A stretch of 64,000 bases of DNA from Saccharospirillaceae bacterium. Lineage in GTDB: Bacteria > Pseudomonadota > Gammaproteobacteria > Pseudomonadales > Oceanobacteraceae. The stretch covers positions 620,001 through 684,000 of the forward strand of contig JAKVCS010000001.1 in assembly GCA_022448365.1 (NCBI GenBank), written 5' to 3'. Position numbers and translations under genes: made by a program. Under the pieces are notes generated by a model, which saw only the letters and a program-made list of their open reading frames with translations, did no database searches and had not been told where the DNA came from. This document shows positions 17,017 through 24,255 of this stretch, piece by piece (position 1 is the stretch's first letter; every line of letters starts with the position of its first letter).

Positions 17017-18159
17017 CTAGAAGCAATAAACGTCTTTAAACATGGACTGGTAATGAATGCGAAGGTGACAAGGTGTCATTGGCTGAATATTAAAAGTCAT
17101 TAATTCACTAGTGGACACGGTAGGCATCCTTTCATCGGGGCCAATCTTGTTGTCTTTCATTGGTGGTTCTAAGTCGTAATAGATAGAACCGGAATAATCA
17201 GAAAAGCCAACTATTCTCCAGCCTTCAAACTGGGCAAGGTGTTCGTTTTCAAAATCAGAGTCCACGGGGGAAGACATAGGAGCCGGCCTGTTTTTGATCT
17301 CATGCTGCAAACGTTCGTAATCCCTATAAAACCGATCATTCGCATAAAGTGTCATGGCGTAAGAAGACAGAACACCAAAAATAATGCCGCAGAAAATCGC
17401 CAATGGTGACTTCAGCTTTTTGAAATAAATCTTTGTGATTCTCATATAAAAATCCAAGTTACGTTTTGCCCGGTAGTGCCGGGTTAAGTGCCAAGGTGTC
17501 AGCAATGAGTGAGGGCCATGCGGGTAATCTTCACGAAAAATTTGTTTTGTATCGTAGGCGTTATAAAGATCGGTTCCGCGGTACACCCAGCGGTCAGAAA
17601 GCGGGTCAGTAGGTGAAGCACCATAAACAACCCTGGCAACGTGCATTCTTGGTAGTTTGAGGCGCGAACCAGTTATTGCCTTATATAAACCGCCGATCAA
17701 CGGGACTTGAAAATTATCCATTCGCTTACAGAATGCGACATGCTCCGAAAGCGCCTCACGCGCTTGGTTATCAATTAAACTGATGTCCTGAACAATCAGA
17801 ATGCAATCCCAGCCTAGTTTCCGTGCATGACGAAACCAATCGTTTACTTCGGCGCGCCCTTTGGCCTGCCAGTTACGGGAGTTAAACCAGCTACCGCATT
17901 CATCAAGAACCAAGAGGCCATGTTTTTCCTCATTGTAAGACTCAGTGCCTTTACCAATGACCTCAAGGTCAGACAATGTTGGCTTATCAGGGACACGGAT
18001 AACATCAATATTGCGAGCCGTGGGACCGAACATAGAAACAAGATCAAGATCAATATTTGTGGCGATCCGACAGCCCTGTTCAATCTTTTGTTTAATCCGG
18101 GAAACAGAAACGAGGCTTTTGCCGTTACCTAATTTTCCCGTCACAAAGTAGAAAGCCAT
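17017..18159 (-). CDS. zot: Filamentous phage assembly ATPase (pI / Zot family)
   Basis: 380 residues. The Walker A motif GKLGNGKS lies at residues 8-15 and the Walker B-like LLVLDECGSWF near residue 85. A cytoplasmic ATPase domain of about 240 residues is followed by one membrane segment (LAIFCGIIFGVLSSYAMTLY, about 252-271) and a periplasmic tail ending in a two-Cys hairpin (MTPCHLRIHY...VYCF). This is the layout of pI/Zot proteins, the inner-membrane motor that extrudes phage. It starts 15 bp after the pVI-like gene. The name Zot reflects family membership and does not imply toxin activity. Confidence 0.93.
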   Translation of the reverse strand: MAFYFVTGKLGNGKSLVSVSRIKQKIEQGCRIATNIDLDLVSMFGPTARNIDVIRVPDKPTLSDLEVIGKGTESYNEEKHGLLVLDECGSWFNSRNWQAKGRAEVNDWFRHARKLGWDCILIVQDISLIDNQAREALSEHVAFCKRMDNFQVPLIGGLYKAITGSRLKLPRMHVARVVYGASPTDPLSDRWVYRGTDLYNAYDTKQIFREDYPHGPHSLLTPWHLTRHYRAKRNLDFYMRITKIYFKKLKSPLAIFCGIIFGVLSSYAMTLYANDRFYRDYERLQHEIKNRPAPMSSPVDSDFENEHLAQFEGWRIVGFSDYSGSIYYDLEPPMKDNKIGPDERMPTVSTSELMTFNIQPMTPCHLRIHYQSMFKDVYCF

Positions 18160-18174
18160 AGCAAAAACCCAACG

Positions 18175-18516
18175 TTAAAAAAGCTTGTACTGGATAACGC
18201 GTACATTCCATTCATACGCCCAGCGAGCAATGCGCCCGGTCATAATGACGGAAATACAAGCGGCGGTATTATCGGGAACGACCAAGGAGGCGGCGGTAGA
18301 TAACCAAGGCGGCGAGACAACAGCCAGACCACTTGCAAGCCCGGTAATCAGAGAGATAAAAGTAATGGTGCTGGCAGAAATTAAAACGATAGCAGCAGCG
18401 ACAACGGCGAATTTCTTTGTAACGAATTTAGCAAAGTAGCTAAATACAGACGTAAAAATAATACCGATAACACCAGCTAGCCAGCTCATGCCGGTCATAA
18501 CTACAGGGAACGCCAT
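18175..18516 (-). CDS. Minor coat protein, pVI-like (DUF2523 family)
   Basis: 113 residues with about three hydrophobic segments (MSWLAGVIGIIFTSVFSYFA; FAVVAAAIVLISASTITFIS; a third near PPWLSTAASLVV). It lies between the pIII-like gene and zot, where gene VI or its DUF2523 equivalent always sits. In the family it caps the virion end together with pIII. The ATG overlaps the pIII stop by one base (TAATG), giving coupled synthesis. The call rests on hydropathy and position; the family label is by resemblance. Confidence 0.75.
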   Translation of the reverse strand: MAFPVVMTGMSWLAGVIGIIFTSVFSYFAKFVTKKFAVVAAAIVLISASTITFISLITGLASGLAVVSPPWLSTAASLVVPDNTAACISVIMTGRIARWAYEWNVRVIQYKLF

Positions 18517-19541
18517 TACGCTTTAGCCTCTACAGGTCGGATTAAAAGATCGATCAAAGACATAACTGTCCAGATGGCAAGCAACCACGAAAAAACACGT
18601 TTCAATTGATTAAAGCGCTCGCAAGGAATAGCCATAGACATGATTGCAAAATCCATAGTCAGAGCAGAACAGGCCGAATGAGAAGGCAATAATTTAGTAA
18701 CGGTATCAGCTGCAGAATCCATCATGTCCTCACTAAAAGGCGAAGGTTGATCTAATAACTCTTGCTGCGCGTTATAGGCACCTTGAACAGCAGAATCACC
18801 GTCGAGCCTATTGGTAACAGCCTGACCAAAATTATCTGCGTCTTCTGCGTTTTCCGTTAAGCCATTAATACCAGATTCAATATCTGATAAATCGCCAGAC
18901 AATTGCGCAATAGCGTCATTTATATCGCCTAGTAAATTAGAGTCTGATTCTTGATTTGAAATAATATTGTCAAGACGATCATTAACTGGCGACAAATCCA
19001 AATCAAGAGAGCCATTATCATTATCAGGATCAGGATCAGGGATATCGGGTTCAGGTTCTACATAGCAAGCGGTACCGGGCGGGCATGTTTCGCAACCGCC
19101 AGCCCAAGAATATTTGCCTTCTCCAGCACAATCGACACCGGGAGAACAACGCCCTTCTATGTCGTCATAAGAATGACCAATTGGGCATTGGTTTTCATCA
19201 TCATTAATACACCGCCCGGAAGCGTCCTCAATGTAGTTATGATGCTGAGGGCATTTTGGTTCCTTTGGTTCTTCTCCTATGCCGAGACACTGGGCAGCAC
19301 AATTAACGTAATAAAAATTGCCTTCAAAAGATATGGTAGCGGAATAAGAGTACTGACCAATATGACATGTAGTGCGGGCGTATGGGTGTTGTAAATCGGA
19401 TTTAGTCCAGTTGCGGCGACCAAAAGTATTTTTCTGGAGAGTGTCAAAGGACTGACCACCGGGACAAGATGAAGCAAACGCACTAGGAGAAAATAGAGAC
19501 ACCCCGGAAACCAGAAAGAAAGCCAATATAAAAAGTTTCAT
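18516..19541 (-). CDS. Phage adsorption / minor coat protein, pIII-like
   Basis: 341 residues from the ATG at 19541, which gives a clean signal peptide (MKLFILAFFLVSGVSLF...AFAS). The first 150 residues are Cys-rich (CPGGQSF, CHIGQYS, CAAQCLG, CPQHHNY, CPIGHSY, CAGEG, CETCPPG). An acidic Pro/Asp linker follows (PDIPDPDPDNDNGS), then a helical region and a C-terminal membrane anchor (VFSWLLAIWTVMSLIDLLI). Signal peptide, variable Cys-rich adsorption domain, linker and anchor match pIII/OrfU. The N-terminal domain probably binds a pilus or other receptor; which one is unknown. It is the first gene after the gene VIII terminator. Confidence 0.83.
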   Translation of the reverse strand: MKLFILAFFLVSGVSLFSPSAFASSCPGGQSFDTLQKNTFGRRNWTKSDLQHPYARTTCHIGQYSYSATISFEGNFYYVNCAAQCLGIGEEPKEPKCPQHHNYIEDASGRCINDDENQCPIGHSYDDIEGRCSPGVDCAGEGKYSWAGGCETCPPGTACYVEPEPDIPDPDPDNDNGSLDLDLSPVNDRLDNIISNQESDSNLLGDINDAIAQLSGDLSDIESGINGLTENAEDADNFGQAVTNRLDGDSAVQGAYNAQQELLDQPSPFSEDMMDSAADTVTKLLPSHSACSALTMDFAIMSMAIPCERFNQLKRVFSWLLAIWTVMSLIDLLIRPVEAKA

Positions 19542-19579
19542 AAAACATATCTGACCAGAGGGTGAATAAAAAAGAAGGA

Positions 19580-19613
19580 ACAAAAAGAAGGGAGCGATAG
19601 CAGGTTCGCCCCC
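19580..19613 (-). terminator. Terminator between the major coat gene and the pIII-like gene
   Basis: Stem GGGGGCGA / TCGCTCCC (19590-19613, one G-T pair) followed on the minus strand by TTCTTTTTGTTCC. It begins 15 bp after the pVIII stop. Filamentous phages use a terminator at this place to make far more coat protein than pIII. Confidence 0.8.
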
Positions 19614-19628
19614 TTAAAGGTTTTAAAA

Positions 19629-19853
19629 TTAAACCTTGTTGGCGAAACGCTTGACCAATTTAATGATGATGCTAGCTACAAGAGCAGCACCAATGACAGG
19701 CCAAACAGCGGTTTCGGCATCGGTCACACCCGTCGAGATATTGCCAATTGCGGCAGAAGCAGCAGCCGGAAGGTCAGCAGAAGCAGCACCAGAAGCAGCA
19801 AAACCCAAAGCGATATAACCCGTTCTTTTCATCTTGATAAGTTTGTTTTTCAT
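19629..19853 (-). CDS. Filamentous phage major coat protein (pVIII)
   Basis: 74-residue precursor: a basic N-terminus and hydrophobic leader ending ASA, then a mature protein of about 48 residues starting DLPAAASAA. The mature part has the coat-protein plan: acidic/polar surface helix (TGVTDAETAVW), hydrophobic core (PVIGAALVASIII) and basic C-terminus (KLVKRFANKV) that contacts DNA. The end closely resembles the fd ending IKLFKKFTSK. The ATG at 19853 overlaps the stop of the preceding mini-gene. It is followed by the phage terminator. Confidence 0.95.
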   Translation of the reverse strand: MKNKLIKMKRTGYIALGFAASGAASADLPAAASAAIGNISTGVTDAETAVWPVIGAALVASIIIKLVKRFANKV

Positions 19854-19963
19854 ATGTAATTGCCTAATTTGCGAATGAAGTAAATGAGGAAGCCGGAAGA
19901 CCACCCAATTACATAAGCACCGAATAACTGACTAAAGTAATAAATAACTTCCTGTTCAGTCAT
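19850..19963 (-). CDS. Small phage membrane protein, pIX/pVII-like (37 residues)
   Basis: Begins MTEQEVIYYFSQLFGAYVIG and ends LGNYI, a short acidic start, one membrane helix and a basic C-terminus (YFIRKLG). It is chained by 4-base ATGA overlaps: its start overlaps the stop of the upstream 32-residue gene and its stop overlaps the pVIII start. Filamentous phages carry two such proteins, of 30-40 residues, just before gene VIII; they cap the virion end that emerges first. No homology search was possible, so the identity is by size, hydropathy and position. Confidence 0.75.
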   Translation of the reverse strand: MTEQEVIYYFSQLFGAYVIGWSSGFLIYFIRKLGNYI

Positions 19964-20058
19964 GATGCGTATGCCCTGTTAAATCCCATTACTGCTGCAA
20001 CAAAAAACGAGAAATAATACAAATATTCAGCAGCCATATCTGGTTGGATCGTTTCCAT
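19960..20058 (-). CDS. Small phage membrane protein, pVII-like (32 residues)
   Basis: Begins METIQPDMAAEYLYYFSFFV and ends FNRAYAS. A polar acidic head, one hydrophobic segment (YLYYFSFFVAAVMGF) and a short tail match the size and plan of pVII. CGAGG lies 7 nt ahead of the ATG (20056-20058). Its TGA overlaps the ATG of the 37-residue gene (TCATGACT). It is inferred to be a minor virion-tip protein translated in a coupled chain with the next gene and pVIII. Confidence 0.72.
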   Translation of the reverse strand: METIQPDMAAEYLYYFSFFVAAVMGFNRAYAS

Positions 20059-20128
20059 ATAAAAACCTCGTATTAACTGCTGAACATAAAAACACTACCG
20101 CGCTACGCTTGGTTGAACCCCCTTCATA

Positions 20129-20144
20129 ACAAAACAAGTTTTGT
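20129..20144. repeat. Perfect inverted repeat between the ssDNA-binding protein gene and the mini-genes
   Basis: ACAAAACAAGTTTTGT, 7-bp arms around AA. It lies in the 113-bp gap downstream of the candidate pV gene. The spacer is too short for a good RNA hairpin, so a protein-binding site is as likely as a structural signal. Confidence 0.45.
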
Positions 20145-20171
20145 CACTCAGTGCGTTCTGTACCTGCATTA

Positions 20172-20477
20172 TTATTTAGAAGGCTTTGAAGCAACGGTTT
20201 TTTCAGTAACGATAGACAAAACGTGAGTGGTCATCGCTCCAGATTTAATCTTGTTCTTAACCTCGACAGTAAGCTGCATCGGATATGAGCCGCCGTCTGG
20301 AAGGGCGTCAATAACCTGCGGTTCGCAACTCATTTTTGCAGATTGAAAACCGTACATTTCATTTGCGTTATCTTCATCATCAGCCATAAAGCCAACAGTA
20401 AGAGAAGAATAAACAACACCATCAACAGCTACCTTTTTACCGCCGAGAACAGTCAATACTTGAGTAGAAGTAGACAT
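20172..20477 (-). CDS. Candidate phage ssDNA-binding protein (pV-like)
   Basis: 101 residues from the ATG at 20477 (MSTSTQVLTVLGGKKVAVDG). The frame is open to a GTG 9 bp upstream, but AAGGTG fits the ATG. It is mostly beta-strand by pattern (SLTVGFMADD, YPMQLTVEVKNK, THVLSIVTEK) with a Lys-rich tail, a plan compatible with OB-like gpV proteins that coat phage plus strands. It is upstream of the coat genes, as gene V usually is. No direct sequence match is claimed. Confidence 0.5.
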   Translation of the reverse strand: MSTSTQVLTVLGGKKVAVDGVVYSSLTVGFMADDEDNANEMYGFQSAKMSCEPQVIDALPDGGSYPMQLTVEVKNKIKSGAMTTHVLSIVTEKTVASKPSK

Positions 20478-20557
20478 ATTAATCACCTTTTTTTTTGAGT
20501 CCCGTTATTAGTTATTACCGCCACACGGGATTAATAGCGATAACAATAAAATTGATC

Positions 20558-20845
20558 CTAATGGTCTATATTGGCCAACTGGCAGGCAGCAAGCCGTAAG
20601 CGCTCGATACCGCGCGAGTTGAGTTCGCTACGAGACTGCAAAGCAAAATTTCTAACTTTGTCGTGAGATTCATCTGAAGTGACAAGGTAAATCAGATAAC
20701 GGAGCATCAGTTCGGGGAGATCGACATTCTCATTAAGGAATGACGCTTTATATTCTGGGCCGGTAACAGTGCCATCAACCGGAAGCAATTCAGATTGAAA
20801 AGAAAGACAAAATTTAGGACATGATGAATTAGCACTATTGGCCAT
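20558..20845 (-). CDS. Prophage hypothetical protein (95 residues)
   Basis: Begins MANSANSSCPKFCLSFQSEL. The frame extends up to a GTG at 20974, but the ATG at 20845 has GGGAG 8 nt ahead and is the best start. There is an intermediate ATG at 20875. The protein has a small Cys pair (CPKFC) and a helical C-terminal half (LPELMLRYLIYLVTSDE; ELNSRGIERLRLAACQL). I do not recognise the family. As the first gene of the leftward phage operon it could be an early replication or regulatory factor. Confidence 0.55.
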   Translation of the reverse strand: MANSANSSCPKFCLSFQSELLPVDGTVTGPEYKASFLNENVDLPELMLRYLIYLVTSDESHDKVRNFALQSRSELNSRGIERLRLAACQLANIDH

Positions 20846-20877
20846 TTCGTAAACTCCCAGCCCATTTATCGACATGA

Positions 20878-20892
20878 CCCCCGCTATGGGGG
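20878..20892. promoter_or_regulatory. CCCCC-GCTAT-GGGGG hairpin between the divergent phage transcription units
   Basis: A perfect 5-bp GC stem with a 5-base loop, in the leader of the leftward phage operon, 33 bp before the preferred start of the 95-residue gene and about 130 bp from the divergent regulator. It could be an operator, a translational control hairpin or an origin element. Confidence 0.4.
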
Positions 20893-21021
20893 TTATGTGA
20901 TAGGCTTTCTGGTTGAATTTAGAGAAAACCGTACCTGTTGCAGCAGGTACAAATGAATAATAGGAGGCATGCACATTATGCGCAAGTAAATTCGCATTAT
21001 GTAGCCATTGTTTTTATCAAT

Positions 21022-21279
21022 ATGAATCCGATTGTAGATAGATTTTTACTAATTATTAAATACGAAGACATTAGAATGCCATGGCTAGAAAAACAGACAG
21101 GTATAGAGGCAAAACGTTGGCATTCGATAAAACAAAGAAAAGTCATGAGGACGTCAGAATTGGAAGCGATACAAACGCTATATCCTGACTATGCAGTATG
21201 GCTTAGTACGGGGATTGAGATACCAGAAGCAGGACACATCAGCCCTATGACCAAGAGAGCAAAACGAGCTTCCGGATAA
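21022..21279 (+). CDS. Phage DNA-binding regulator, divergent from the structural operon
   Basis: 85 residues from the ATG at 21022. It has a helix-turn-helix-like layout (WLEKQTGIEAKRWHSIKQRK, then a helix ELEAIQTLYPDYAVWLSTG) and an 'IPEAGHISP' tail that resembles small regulators of Pseudomonas-type phages ('...YPEYALWL.TG...PE.GQTSP'). As the only rightward gene in the prophage, facing away from the operon, it sits where RstR-like repressors sit. A longer frame from 20938 is possible but lacks a better ribosome site. The repressor role is inference. Confidence 0.65.
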   Translation: MNPIVDRFLLIIKYEDIRMPWLEKQTGIEAKRWHSIKQRKVMRTSELEAIQTLYPDYAVWLSTGIEIPEAGHISPMTKRAKRASG

Positions 21280-21500
21280 TAGGGCTGGTTTGTTGGTTGC
21301 GAGAAGAGTGGCAGAAAGATGGAAGCTCTAGAGACCACTCAGACTGAAGGTACACAAAGCAAAAATTGGTAAGACACCAATCAAAACCGAGTGACACCAT
21401 AAAAATAAATATAACGAAGAACTGAAAGCAGAAAAGGAAACTAATAGTTCAAAAATAAACAATTGATTAGTAAACGAATTAATGGTTTAGAAAAACAGGT

Positions 21501-21607
21501 TTCATAATGCTGGGGTCGGCAGTTCAAGTCTGCCCATAGCTACCACTTATTCCGAAGGCTAGCAGGTTAGTACTTGCTAGCTTTTTTTGTTTTTGGATTA
21601 GGTTTTT
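21501..21607. repeat. Right attachment-site repeat (attR), partial tRNA-Met copy
   Basis: Repeats the tRNA-Met 3' part from the anticodon loop through CCA and the following stem-loop (87 bp identical, 105/107 overall versus 14481-14587). It lacks the 5' half of the tRNA, so it is not a tRNA gene. It marks the far end of the prophage. Confidence 0.93.
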
Positions 21608-21848
21608 CTGAAACAGTCTTAGATACCCTAAAAGCGCAGGTCCAACGAAGCGCTAAGCTCTCCAGAACATCGTACACATTCCCCTTCTTTGCCAAACCGA
21701 CATGAGCCAATTGCTGAAGGTCGGAAGCTAATCAGGCGTTAGAGGTATTGCATGGTTACTCTCAGGTCAGAACGTCAAGCGATCGACTGCGGTGTGAGTG
21801 TGTTCTCCGCCCCGCAGCCGCAAGCACATACAATAACCCTCAGCGGAA

Positions 21849-22562
21849 TCATTGGTACATAAAGTCTTCCAGACCCTGACCTGTTGCCGCTTTAATGTGC
21901 TTAAACAAATACCAGATCGCAGCACCCAGCAGTACCATACTGGGCAGTACAATCACCGGATAGCTCAGCGCCGTCATGGTACCGAGCTGCTCGTTGTATT
22001 CCGGCGTTCCGGCCGGACTGGTCACAATGTAGCGAGCTAAGCCGTAGTTCAGTGCCGAAGACAAGAAGAACGAAGCGGCGACAATTTTATTGGCCACGTT
22101 TAAGCTGCGGTCGAACATCGCCTGCTGGCCGCGCTCTGCCACCAGCTGCTTCAGACGCGCCACATCGAGAATTTCTTCATTAAGAATAATCAGTCGAATC
22201 AGCGAGTATTTGGTGTTTAACGTCAGTAGTACGCCGATACCAATCAGGCCGGGAATCAGGGCTTCTTTAATAGCGATGTATTCCGGCGGTAATTTCAGCA
22301 GACTGATTCCACCGGTCAGCAACACGCTGACTACACCCAGAATAGAGAACACGTTTACCTTGCCCGAACCGCGCAAATCCCAAATGCCAAACGCCAGAGG
22401 GAAAATCAGCGCACAGATCACTCCCAGGGTTGGCCCAAGCATGTCATCACCACTGGCCTTGGTCAGAATCAGGGTGGGAATAACGATATTAAACGCCAGG
22501 TTGGTGAGGAAATTGTGATTCGGCTTACTGTGTTTCTCAGCCGCTTTACCTTGTTCGGTCAT
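21849..22562 (-). CDS. VC0807-family integral membrane protein
   Basis: 237 residues with about six hydrophobic segments (LAFNIVIPTLILT; PTLGVICALIFPLAFGIWDL; VFSILGVVSVLLTGGI; ALIPGLIGIGVLLTL; VAASFFLSSALNYGLA; SYPVIVLPSMVLLGAAIWYLF). The N-terminal 'NFLTNLAFNIVIPTLIL' and 'FGIWDLR' resemble the VC0807 / septation-protein-A-like family, whose function is unknown. It is a single-gene unit just outside attR, separated by 241 bp (21608-21848) in which I see no gene. Confidence 0.65.
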   Translation of the reverse strand: MTEQGKAAEKHSKPNHNFLTNLAFNIVIPTLILTKASGDDMLGPTLGVICALIFPLAFGIWDLRGSGKVNVFSILGVVSVLLTGGISLLKLPPEYIAIKEALIPGLIGIGVLLTLNTKYSLIRLIILNEEILDVARLKQLVAERGQQAMFDRSLNVANKIVAASFFLSSALNYGLARYIVTSPAGTPEYNEQLGTMTALSYPVIVLPSMVLLGAAIWYLFKHIKAATGQGLEDFMYQ

Positions 22563-22711
22563 AAAACTATCCGCGTGACTTCTATGTGCTGGTTGATCTC
22601 GGGGCCAGTATAGCGGTGCTTAGCCCGAGACAGAACCACCGGTTAGCCTATAACTGTCAGACGCATTGCCATTCACTGACGATCCTTATTGTCGATTTAA
22701 GCACTCTCATC

Positions 22712-22746
22712 AAAAAAGCCATTGCGATGCAGGTCGCAATGGCTTT
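22712..22746 (-). terminator. Terminator downstream of moeA
   Basis: Stem AAAGCCATTGCGA / TCGCAATGGCTTT with a 6-base loop, followed on the minus strand by a run of T. It begins about 30 bp after the moeA stop. Confidence 0.88.
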
Positions 22747-22774
22747 CTGGCGAGTTCTATTGAACAAAAGACAA

Positions 22775-24031
22775 TCAGCTCACAATGTGATCAAACGGTT
22801 CGACGATTACACGCTCACCAACCTCCACACTGCCCCGCTGCTGCTCAAGAATGATGTAACAATTTGCCAGGTTCATAGACGTCAGCATACCCGACCCCTG
22901 GCTTCCGGTGGTAACCACCGTCACATTGCCTTGTTGGTCTGTGCTGTAGATACCCCGCTGAAAATCCGTACGCCCCGGCGATTTGTTAATCGCACAACCG
23001 GCTGTGGCAGCAAGACGCAATGGAGCATGACTTTTCTGACCGCTGATTTTATTCAGCATGGGTACCGCCAGCTGATGCAGCGTTACTAGTGCGGATACCG
23101 GGTTTCCCGGTAGTCCGATAAATACGCTGTCGGGTAAAAAGCCAAAGGCAAAAGGTTTGCCCGGTTTAATCGCCAACTTCCAGAAGGCAATTTCACCCAG
23201 CTCGTCCAGTACGTCTTTTACATAGTCGGCCTCGCCCACCGACACACCGCCGGACGTAATTACCACGTCAGCAACTTCATTCGCCTGTCGAAATGCAGAT
23301 CGCAACGTTTCCAGGTCATCGGGCAAAATACCGAAGTTAGTGATCTCGGCGTTCAGCTTGTGTAAAACAGCAGAAATGGTGTAACCGTTACTCTCATAAA
23401 ATTGACCCGCTGCCAGTGTCTCACCCGGTTTTTTCAACTCATCACCGGTTGACAACACAGCAACCCGTATGCGGCGAACCACCCGCACTTTTGCCAGGCC
23501 AAGACTGGACAGTAATCCAATATCGGCTGCACGCAGCCTACGTCCCGGCTCGAATACCGTCTGACCAACAGCAATGTCCTCACCCGCATGGCGCACATGA
23601 CTGCCACTGCGAACCTCGCGTTGCAGGGTCACCAAGGCATTGTTGGTCTCATTAACCGTTACCTGTTCCTGCATAATAACGGCGTCCGCGCCTGTAGGAA
23701 TTTCGGCACCGGTCATAATACGGACACACTCGCCCGCGCCCATTTGTCCGCTGAACGGGTGCCCTGCGAAGGATTTTCCAACCCGAGTAAGCGTTGCGCC
23801 CCTTGCGCCGTCGCAGCCACGAATGGCATACCCGTCCATGGCAGAATTATCAGCTGGCGGAATGTTCAGGGTACTGCTCACCGGTTCAGCAATCACTCTG
23901 CCCAGTGCCTCATCAATACCGATCAGTTCGGTCTCGGTGATCGGTTTAAGTCCAGCCAACAACTCTTCAAGAGCCTGATCCAATGGTGTCAGGCCGGGAG
24001 CGCTAAAGCAGTCATTCATACCCGTACTCAT
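22775..24031 (-). CDS. moeA: Molybdopterin molybdenumtransferase MoeA
   Basis: 418 residues, normal length. MoeA inserts molybdate into adenylylated molybdopterin in molybdenum-cofactor synthesis. Visible signatures are PADNSAMDGYAIR near the N-terminus, 'TGAEIPTGADAVIMQE', 'VLSTGDEL', 'ITSGGVSVGEADYVKDVL' and 'GLPGNPVSALVTL'. There is a second in-frame ATG 12 bp downstream (MNDCF). It stands alone here: moaB or mobA partners are not in the window. Confidence 0.95.
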   Translation of the reverse strand: MSTGMNDCFSAPGLTPLDQALEELLAGLKPITETELIGIDEALGRVIAEPVSSTLNIPPADNSAMDGYAIRGCDGARGATLTRVGKSFAGHPFSGQMGAGECVRIMTGAEIPTGADAVIMQEQVTVNETNNALVTLQREVRSGSHVRHAGEDIAVGQTVFEPGRRLRAADIGLLSSLGLAKVRVVRRIRVAVLSTGDELKKPGETLAAGQFYESNGYTISAVLHKLNAEITNFGILPDDLETLRSAFRQANEVADVVITSGGVSVGEADYVKDVLDELGEIAFWKLAIKPGKPFAFGFLPDSVFIGLPGNPVSALVTLHQLAVPMLNKISGQKSHAPLRLAATAGCAINKSPGRTDFQRGIYSTDQQGNVTVVTTGSQGSGMLTSMNLANCYIILEQQRGSVEVGERVIVEPFDHIVS

Positions 24032-24255
24032 TTCATGCGTTGCTAAGTTAAGTACTCTGTTTCTTCAGGTACTGCGGTTGCTGATCATCTGATTGTTGTT
24101 TTGCGCTCACACCAGACCTTAAGCGTAAGTACACAGATTTATTTTTTCAGCAGATGTCGCCATGTACTCTAACTGTTCCGTCACGGATATTCAGCTACCG
24201 ATGATTCAGATTTGAGGCAGCTGTTTTGCTGAGGCTAACGCTAGTCTTGCCCGAG

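Larger units (their letters stand above)
14481..21587. mobile_element. Filamentous (inovirus-type) prophage integrated in tRNA-Met
   Basis: The distance between the two copies of the flanking repeat gives a unit of 7020 bp, a typical filamentous-phage genome size. All structural genes are on the minus strand. From right to left they are: unknown ORF, candidate ssDNA-binding protein, two mini membrane proteins, pVIII, terminator, pIII-like, pVI-like, pI/Zot, hairpin region, Rep, integrase. A divergent regulator lies at the right end. This order and the Zot, pVIII and Rep proteins are diagnostic of Inoviridae. No secretin (pIV) gene is present. No obvious cargo such as a toxin gene was found; the 95-residue ORF is unassigned. 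No frame is visibly broken, so the element may be able to excise. Confidence 0.93.

Noticed and set aside
21501-21576. A second tRNA-Met gene
   Set aside because: It has only the part from the anticodon loop to CCA; the 5' acceptor and D arms are replaced by unrelated phage sequence. It is attR.
14481-21587. A pathogenicity-type toxin, because of the Zot name
   Set aside because: Zot here is the phage assembly ATPase; nothing in the prophage resembles ctxAB or another toxin gene.
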